Assembly (NCBI GenBank): GCA_900540255.1
Contig: UQFE01000042.1
Coordinates: forward strand, 1 to 18,084
From: an uncultured Clostridium sp.
Lineage (GTDB): Bacteria > Bacillota > Clostridia > Clostridiales > Clostridiaceae
DNA length: 18,084 bases
Reading direction: 5' to 3'
Part shown: in pieces, positions 13,917 to 18,084 of the stretch
How positions within the stretch are numbered: the first letter of the stretch is position 1
How the letters are laid out: every line of letters starts with the position of its first letter
Translations under genes and position numbers: made by a program
The notes under the pieces: generated by a model
Seen by the model: only the letters and a program-made list of their open reading frames with translations
What the model was told of the DNA's origin: nothing
Databases searched by the model: none

Positions 13917-13925
13917 TGTTATAAT
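13917..13925 (+). promoter_or_regulatory. extended -10 promoter of the PTS operon
   Basis: TGTTATAAT combines a perfect TATAAT (13920-13925) with the TG of an extended -10 element. No good -35 is present at 17 bases (AGTATA), which is normal for extended -10 promoters. The predicted start is near 13932. Confidence 0.55.
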
Positions 13926-13949
13926 ATAATTGTGCTTAATTTTTAAACA

Positions 13950-13963
13950 TGTATACGATAACA
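13950..13963 (+). promoter_or_regulatory. cre-like CcpA site
   Basis: TGTATACGATAACA fits the loose cre pattern TGNAANCGNWNNCA with one mismatch and the stricter consensus with two. It would lie about 18-31 bases downstream of the predicted start, a position that suits roadblock repression of a sugar PTS. Confidence 0.5.
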
Positions 13964-13974
13964 ATTCGGTATAC
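13951..13974. promoter_or_regulatory. GTATAC dyad overlapping the cre-like site
   Basis: GTATAC occurs at 13951-13956 and 13969-13974, each palindromic and centred 18 bases apart. The arrangement could be an operator for a separate dimeric regulator. Confidence 0.35.
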
Positions 13975-14198
13975 TTTTCTTAATTAAGTATAAATAAAAA
14001 TATTTTATAGTTATTAATTCAATTAAGTATAATTTTATGAGATAAAATAATTTATTATTTATATCAGGTATATTTTGTATTTTGATTAATGGCATTATTA
14101 TTTTTTTTCATTAAATAATATAATAATAATTTTACTTTATTTTATAAATACTTATATTTTTGAATTTGTAACAAATAAAAAAATAGGAGGTATAAATA

Positions 14199-15176
14199 AT
14201 GGTAGGAATTATTCTTGCTAGTCATGGGGATTTTGCTAAGGGCATTATGCAATCAGGCTCAATGATTTTTGGAGAACAAGAAAATGTACAAGCAGTTACA
14301 TTAATGCCAAGTGAAGGCCCAGACGATTTTAGAACAAAACTACAAAAAGCAATATCAAAATTAGATAATGCAGATGAAGTATTGTTTTTAGTTGACCTTT
14401 GGGGTGGCACACCATTTAATCAGTCAAATGCTTTATTTGAAGAGCATAAAGATAAGTGGGCAATTGTATCAGGCTTAAATTTACCTATGTTAATTGAAGC
14501 TTATGGGGCGCGTCTTTCAATGCAATCTGCACATGAAATTGCAGCTTATATTTTGAAGCCAGCTAAGGACGGAGTTAAGGTTAGACCAGAGGAATTAGAG
14601 CCAAAGGAGGCTAATGTGAATTCTGAAGCTTCAGTTAAAATTTCTAATGCTGGTTCGCCTGGAAAATTTGAATACGTTTTATCACGTATTGATTCTCGTT
14701 TATTACATGGACAGGTAGCAACAGCATGGACAAAAACTGTACAACCTACGAGAATTATTGTTGTATCAGATGCAGTAGCAAAAGATAATCTTCGTAAAAG
14801 CTTAATTCAACAAGCAGCTCCTCCAGGGGTTAAAGCTCATGTTGTTCCAATAAATCATATGATTAAGCTTGCAAAAGATGATAAGCATTTTGGTGGTCAA
14901 CGTGCAATGCTTCTTTTTGAAAATCCAGAAGATGTATTAAGGGTAGTAGAAGGAGGAGTACCTTTAAAGACCATAAATGTTGGATCTATGGCACATTCTA
15001 CGGGAAAAGTTCAGCCAAATAAGGTTCTTGCTTTTAATCAAGAAGATATTGATACTTTTAATAAATTAAAGAAAGCTGGAATTGATTTTGATGTTCGTAA
15101 AGTACCAAGTGATTCTAAAGGAAGTATGGATGAAATATTAAAAAAGGCACAAGATGAATTAAATAAGTTAAAATAA
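14199..15176 (+). CDS. manX: mannose-family PTS, fused EIIAB component
   Basis: This encodes 325 residues behind AGGAGGT. It is a cytoplasmic phosphotransfer protein that passes phosphate from HPr to the sugar as it is taken up. The EIIA domain (1-~125) carries the active histidine H9 in LASHGDF and the motif LVDLWGGTPFN; a linker rich in Pro, Glu and Ala (~128-155) follows; the EIIB domain (~157-325) carries the active H170 in RIDSRLLHGQV. Length and layout match ManX/ManL of Firmicutes and enterobacteria. It is first in an operon with EIIC, EIID and a DUF956 gene. Codon use shifts here: CGT arginine codons appear that are rare in the surface locus, a usual sign of high expression. Substrate is probably mannose, glucose or a related hexose; sequence alone does not decide. 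Confidence 0.96.
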   Translation: MVGIILASHGDFAKGIMQSGSMIFGEQENVQAVTLMPSEGPDDFRTKLQKAISKLDNADEVLFLVDLWGGTPFNQSNALFEEHKDKWAIVSGLNLPMLIEAYGARLSMQSAHEIAAYILKPAKDGVKVRPEELEPKEANVNSEASVKISNAGSPGKFEYVLSRIDSRLLHGQVATAWTKTVQPTRIIVVSDAVAKDNLRKSLIQQAAPPGVKAHVVPINHMIKLAKDDKHFGGQRAMLLFENPEDVLRVVEGGVPLKTINVGSMAHSTGKVQPNKVLAFNQEDIDTFNKLKKAGIDFDVRKVPSDSKGSMDEILKKAQDELNKLK

Positions 15177-15207
15177 TTTAATTAGGTAAAAAGGAGAAGG
15201 AATAACT

Positions 15208-16014
15208 ATGGATTTAAATATAATTCAAGTAATATTAGTCATTATTGTAGCATTTTTGGCTGGTATGGAAGGTATATTGGATGAATTTCAATTTCATCAA
15301 CCATTAGTTGCTTGTACATTAATTGGTTTGGTTACAGGTAATTTAGTACCATGTTTAATATTAGGTGGTACTCTTCAAATGATTGCATTAGGTTGGGCAA
15401 ATATAGGTGCAGCAGTTGCACCGGATGCAGCATTAGCAGCAGTAGCATCAGCAATTATATTGGTGCTAGGAGGAAAGGGAGCAGAAGGTGTTTCTTCAGC
15501 TATTGCAATTGCAGTTCCTTTAGCAGTTGCTGGATTATTATTAACAATTATTTGTCGTACAATTTCTACTGTATTTGTACACTTTATGGATGCAGCAGCT
15601 AATGAAGGGGATATAAAAAAGGTTGAAATATGGCATGTTGCAGCTATTTGTTTACAAGGTATACGTATTGCTATTCCAGCAGGATTAATTTTAGCAATTG
15701 GTGCTGGTCCAATTAGTTCATTACTTAATGCTATGCCAGCTTGGTTAACTGATGGTTTAGCAATTGGTGGTGGAATGGTTGTAGCTGTTGGTTATGCTAT
15801 GGTAATTAACATGATGGCAACAAAAGAAGTATGGCCATTCTTTGCAATTGGATTTGTATTAGCAACTGTTTCACAAATTACACTTATTGGACTTGGTGCA
15901 ATTGGTGTAGCTTTATCTCTTATTTACTTAACACTTTCTAAAAAAGGTGATACAGTTGATGGAGGAAGCTCAAATACAGGAGATCCTTTAGGGGATATTA
16001 TAGATAGATACTAA
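15208..16014 (+). CDS. manY: mannose-family PTS, EIIC membrane component
   Basis: This encodes 268 residues, mostly hydrophobic, behind AAGGAGAAGG. Together with EIID it forms the transmembrane sugar channel. About seven or eight membrane segments can be placed; landmarks of the family are QVILVIIVAFLAGMEGILDE at the N-terminus, QFHQPLVACTLIGLVTGN (~28-45), LGGTLQMIALGWANIGAA (~52-69) and KEVWPFFAIGF (~206-216). The C-terminal tail is short and hydrophilic (SKKGDTVDGGSS). Length is normal for ManY/ManM. The gene follows EIIAB by 31 bases and precedes EIID by 20. Confidence 0.95.
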   Translation: MDLNIIQVILVIIVAFLAGMEGILDEFQFHQPLVACTLIGLVTGNLVPCLILGGTLQMIALGWANIGAAVAPDAALAAVASAIILVLGGKGAEGVSSAIAIAVPLAVAGLLLTIICRTISTVFVHFMDAAANEGDIKKVEIWHVAAICLQGIRIAIPAGLILAIGAGPISSLLNAMPAWLTDGLAIGGGMVVAVGYAMVINMMATKEVWPFFAIGFVLATVSQITLIGLGAIGVALSLIYLTLSKKGDTVDGGSSNTGDPLGDIIDRY

Positions 16015-16034
16015 TAGAAAGGATAGATTAGAAA

Positions 16035-16946
16035 ATGGCAAAGGAATTAAAATTAACAAAAAAAGATCGTATTTCTGTTTGGTTACGTTCAACTTTCCTT
16101 CAAGGTTCTTGGAACTATGAAAGAATGCAAAATGGTGGTTGGGCATTTGCAATGATTCCAGCAATAAAAAGATTATATAAGACTAAAGAAGAGAGGTCAG
16201 CAGCATTAAAGCGTCACCTGGAGTTCTTTAATACCCACCCATATGTTGCTTCTCCAATTCTTGGTGTAACATTAGCTTTAGAAGAAGAGCGTTCTAATGG
16301 TACAGAAGTTGATGATATAACTATTCAAGGTGTTAAGGTTGGTATGATGGGACCTTTAGCAGGTATTGGTGATCCAGTTTTCTGGTTTACTGTTAGACCT
16401 ATATTAGGTGCATTAGGAGCATCACTTGCAATTAATGGAAATATTCTTGGGCCAATTATATTCTTTGTTGCTTGGAACCTTATTCGTATGGCATTTACAT
16501 GGTATACACAAGAGTTTGGATATAAGGTTGGATCTAGTATAACTGATGATTTATCAGGTGGGTTATTACAAGATATTACAAGGGGTGCATCTATTCTTGG
16601 TATGTTTATCTTAGGGGCATTAGTTAATAGATGGGTATCTGTTTCATTTGCACCAACAGTATCATCTGTTAAATTAAGTGAGGGTGCATATATTGATTGG
16701 AGTAAGCTTCCTGAGGGTGTGAATGGTATTAAAGAAGCTTTATTACAACAAGCATCAGGATTATCATTAACAGATGTTAAGGTTACAACATTACAAAATA
16801 ACTTAGATTCATTAATTCCTGGTTTAGCAGGATTATTAGTTACTCTTCTTTGTATGTGGTTACTTAAAAAGAAAGTATCTCCAATTGTAATTATTCTTGG
16901 ATTATTTGCAACAGGTATAATATTCCATGTTATTGGATTAATGTAA
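16035..16946 (+). CDS. manZ: mannose-family PTS, EIID membrane component
   Basis: This encodes 303 residues behind AGAAAGGAT. The N-terminal half is largely cytoplasmic and carries family landmarks: STFLQGSWNYERMQNGGWAF (~24-43), the Thr-His-Pro-Tyr motif in FFNTHPYVASPILGVTLALEE, and VGMMGPLAGIGDPVFWFTVRP (~107-127). Hydrophobic segments follow around 130-152, 183-205, 265-285 and 283-303. Length and order are those of ManZ/ManN. These EIIC/EIID pairs are also the known receptor of class IIa bacteriocins in Firmicutes. The stop is one base from the next ATG, showing tight coupling with the DUF956 gene. Confidence 0.95.
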   Translation: MAKELKLTKKDRISVWLRSTFLQGSWNYERMQNGGWAFAMIPAIKRLYKTKEERSAALKRHLEFFNTHPYVASPILGVTLALEEERSNGTEVDDITIQGVKVGMMGPLAGIGDPVFWFTVRPILGALGASLAINGNILGPIIFFVAWNLIRMAFTWYTQEFGYKVGSSITDDLSGGLLQDITRGASILGMFILGALVNRWVSVSFAPTVSSVKLSEGAYIDWSKLPEGVNGIKEALLQQASGLSLTDVKVTTLQNNLDSLIPGLAGLLVTLLCMWLLKKKVSPIVIILGLFATGIIFHVIGLM

Positions 16947-16947
16947 T

Positions 16948-17328
16948 ATGGTTCAATCATTAAATACAAAAGTAGATTTGGTGATTGATGGAACATCTTT
17001 TACATGGATTTCTGATTATGGAAAAATAATGATTGGTGATAAGGGATTTGAATTTTATAATTCTCGTGACAGTCATAAATATATTCAGATTCCATGGGAG
17101 GAAGTTGATTATGTGATTGCATCTGTATTATTTAGGGGAAAATGGATTCCTCGATATGCATTAAAAACAAAGAGGAATGGAACATATATTTTTGCTTCAA
17201 AGGACCCTAAAGAAGTTCTTCGGACTGTTAGAAAATATGTTGATCCCAATCATATGGTACAATCATTAAGTTTTTTTGATGTGGTAAAAAGAGGAGTAAA
17301 ATCTATGTTTAAGGGAAAAAGTAAATAA
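16948..17328 (+). CDS. manO: DUF956 protein, mannose PTS accessory (ManO type)
   Basis: This encodes 126 residues starting one base after the EIID stop, inside the same translation unit. It is a small soluble beta-rich protein with the DUF956 pattern: an N-terminal NTKVDLVIDGTSF, GDKGFEFYNSRDSHKYIQIPWEEVDYV in the middle and, further on, IPRYALKTKRNGTYIFASKDPKEVLR. Members are almost always encoded last in manLMN/manXYZ operons of Firmicutes and are thought to modulate that PTS; a precise activity has not been established to my knowledge. The basic C-terminus (KRGVKSMFKGKSK) could touch the membrane. Confidence 0.9.
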   Translation: MVQSLNTKVDLVIDGTSFTWISDYGKIMIGDKGFEFYNSRDSHKYIQIPWEEVDYVIASVLFRGKWIPRYALKTKRNGTYIFASKDPKEVLRTVRKYVDPNHMVQSLSFFDVVKRGVKSMFKGKSK

Positions 17329-17383
17329 GTATTTATTTTAGCACATTCTATATTAGGAGAGTGAAACTATAAATATTAATTTA

Positions 17384-17494
17384 TAAGAATTAAATTAAAC
17401 TATAAAGAAAAGTAACTGTATAAGAATTTAAGTATACTATAAAGAAAGGTAATTATATAATAATTTAATGTATTATTAAAGAAAAAGTAGTTGT
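17384..17494 (+). repeat. three degenerate 37-bp tandem repeats behind the PTS operon
   Basis: Units begin at 17384, 17421 and 17458. Each has TAAGAATT or a variant, then ACTATAAAGAAA or a variant, then GTAA-T-GTA-like ends. They fill most of the gap between the DUF956 stop and the terminator. No function is evident. Confidence 0.7.
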
Positions 17495-17514
17495 ATAATT
17501 AATCAAAAATTTAG

Positions 17515-17569
17515 GCAATAAAATTATTCATGATTATTTTGAGTAATTTTATTGCTTTTTTTTATTTTT
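17515..17569 (+). terminator. strong intrinsic terminator of the PTS operon
   Basis: GCAATAAAATTATTC (17515-17529) pairs with GAGTAATTTTATTGC (17541-17555) with one G-T pair and an 11-base loop, followed by eight Ts and more T-rich sequence. Confidence 0.92.
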
Positions 17570-17582
17570 AGAAAATATAAAG

Positions 17583-17615
17583 ATATTTGTTTATACTATT
17601 TATTATTTCAAATAC
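17583..17615. repeat. 33-bp dyad element, downstream copy, before the MerR-type pseudogene
   Basis: ATATTTG (17583-17589) and CAAATAC (17609-17615) are inverted around the same 19-base spacer as the copy at 13708. It ends 12 bases before the pseudogene ATG and overlaps no other site, the normal place for an autoregulatory operator. Confidence 0.65.
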
Positions 17616-17627
17616 AAGGTGATATTA

Positions 17628-17999
17628 ATGGAAACTTACTTTTCAGTTGGTGAAATATCTAAATTAACTAATGTTCCAATTGAAATATTAAGGTATTATG
17701 ATAAAGTGGGTCTTCTTAAATATGCTTATATTAATAAACAAAATAATTAAAGGTATTATTCTGTAAATCAATTTATAAAAATTGATTTATTAAATAAAGC
17801 AGTGTAAACTTATGATATTATCATTAAAGGAAGAAATAACAGAAGATTCTATGATGAAAATAATTCAACAGCAAAGAGAAGTGTTGGATAAAAAATTGAA
17901 GAGCTTCAAGCAGTTAAGTCATATATAGAGTTTTTAGATTTTAGAATAAAGGAAGTAGAAAAAACAGAAATCTTTATAAAGGAAAATGATGAAAAGTAG
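17628..17999 (+). pseudogene. decayed MerR-family transcriptional regulator
   Basis: A ribosome binding site (AAGGTGA) and ATG open a typical MerR N-terminus, METYFSVGEISKLTNVPIE, then ILRYYDKVGLLK. The frame stops at 17748 after NKQNN, where family members read NNYRYYS; the homology continues past it (RYYSVNQFIKIDLLNKAV), hits a second stop, shifts frame near TYDI, and continues as SLKEEITEDSMMKIIQQQRE. A further frameshift in an A-run (near 17890) leads to KIEELQAVKSYIEFLDFRIKE and the end at 17999. Two stops and two frameshifts mean the gene is dead unless the sequence is in error. When intact it would have been ~125 residues with a winged helix and a dimerisation coiled coil, but with only a short C-terminal part compared with TipA/BltR-type members that bind ligands. 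Confidence 0.85.
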
Positions 18000-18030
18000 T
18001 GAGCAAATATAAATATAGATTTATTACTAT

Positions 18031-18084
18031 ATAGTTGTGTTATATCAAAATGTTGTTAACAACATTTTGATATAACACAACTAT
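18031..18084. repeat. perfect 54-bp palindrome ending at the last base of the window
   Basis: The 27 bases from 18031 (ATAGTTGTGTTATATC...) are the exact reverse complement of the last 27 bases (...GATATAACACAACTAT), with no loop; the centre is GTTAAC at 18055-18060. No T-run is visible because the sequence stops there. It may be a real dyad or a contig-end fold-back. Confidence 0.9.

Larger units (their letters stand above)
13744..14198 (+). other. PTS upstream region, no gene found
   Basis: About 455 bases without a plausible coding frame. It contains an extended -10 promoter (13917-13925), a cre-like site and GTATAC dyad (13950-13974), and AATTAAGTATA twice (13982-13992 and 14021-14031). 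If transcription starts near 13932, the leader is about 265 bases long. I see no T-box, no known riboswitch and no intrinsic terminator in it. Confidence 0.6.

Noticed and set aside
16325..16996. 223-codon open frame on the minus strand opposite the EIID gene
   Set aside because: It mirrors a well-conserved gene, lacks a binding site and its protein has no recognisable features; a by-product of codon bias.

Overview
The window is AT-rich Firmicutes DNA with clostridial codon use (AGA/TTA/ATA-rich), strong AGGAGG or G-run ribosome binding sites and many intrinsic terminators. The closest fit is Clostridium sensu stricto; the species cannot be told from sequence alone. All recognisable genes are on the + strand. 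The window begins inside a tnpB gene and ends exactly on the last base of a perfect 54-bp palindrome, which suggests a draft or metagenomic contig with natural breaks at both ends.

Layout. (1) 1-318: the 3' end of an IS200/IS605-type element (TnpB C-terminus, likely omega-RNA scaffold, right-end hairpin). (2) 463-8174: a six-gene envelope locus. It encodes a small secreted protein, two short single-pass membrane proteins that are paralogues of each other, two long membrane-anchored stalk proteins that are also paralogues, and a secreted protein with low-complexity flanks. One beta-rich domain occurs four times: alone in the first protein, as the C-terminal head of both stalk proteins, and in the middle of the last one. 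No LPXTG motif, sortase, chaperone or usher is present. Internal terminators after the first and third genes suggest graded expression. A separate one-gene unit (8246-8704) encodes one more membrane-anchored Ig-like protein. (3) 8842-13069: an OmpR-type response regulator and sensor kinase (1-base overlap), then a MacB/FtsX-type permease and an ABC ATPase. Two 11-bp direct repeats in front of the permease are a plausible operator for the regulator. (4) 13070-14198: about 1.1 kb without genes but full of structure. A sigma-A-like promoter, four C-rich motifs, a 23-bp triple repeat and an intrinsic terminator outline a candidate ncRNA of about 350 nt. After it come two ~117-bp tandem units that each hold a 73-nt element with a compensatory base pair, a 33-bp dyad, and the promoter and cre-like site of the PTS operon. 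(5) 14199-17569: a mannose-family PTS operon (EIIAB, EIIC, EIID, DUF956). (6) 17583-18084: a decayed MerR-type regulator behind a second copy of the 33-bp dyad, then the terminal palindrome.

How the parts may work together (inference). The envelope proteins look like a self-assembling surface complex: a secreted subunit sharing its fold with the heads of two membrane-anchored stalks, with short membrane proteins as partners. The two-component system and ABC transporter form a separate envelope-response module. The C-rich ncRNA candidate has 7-8 nt complementarity to the unusual G-run ribosome binding sites of two stalk/surface genes and could connect the regions. The PTS operon is ordinary core metabolism, probably under CcpA control.
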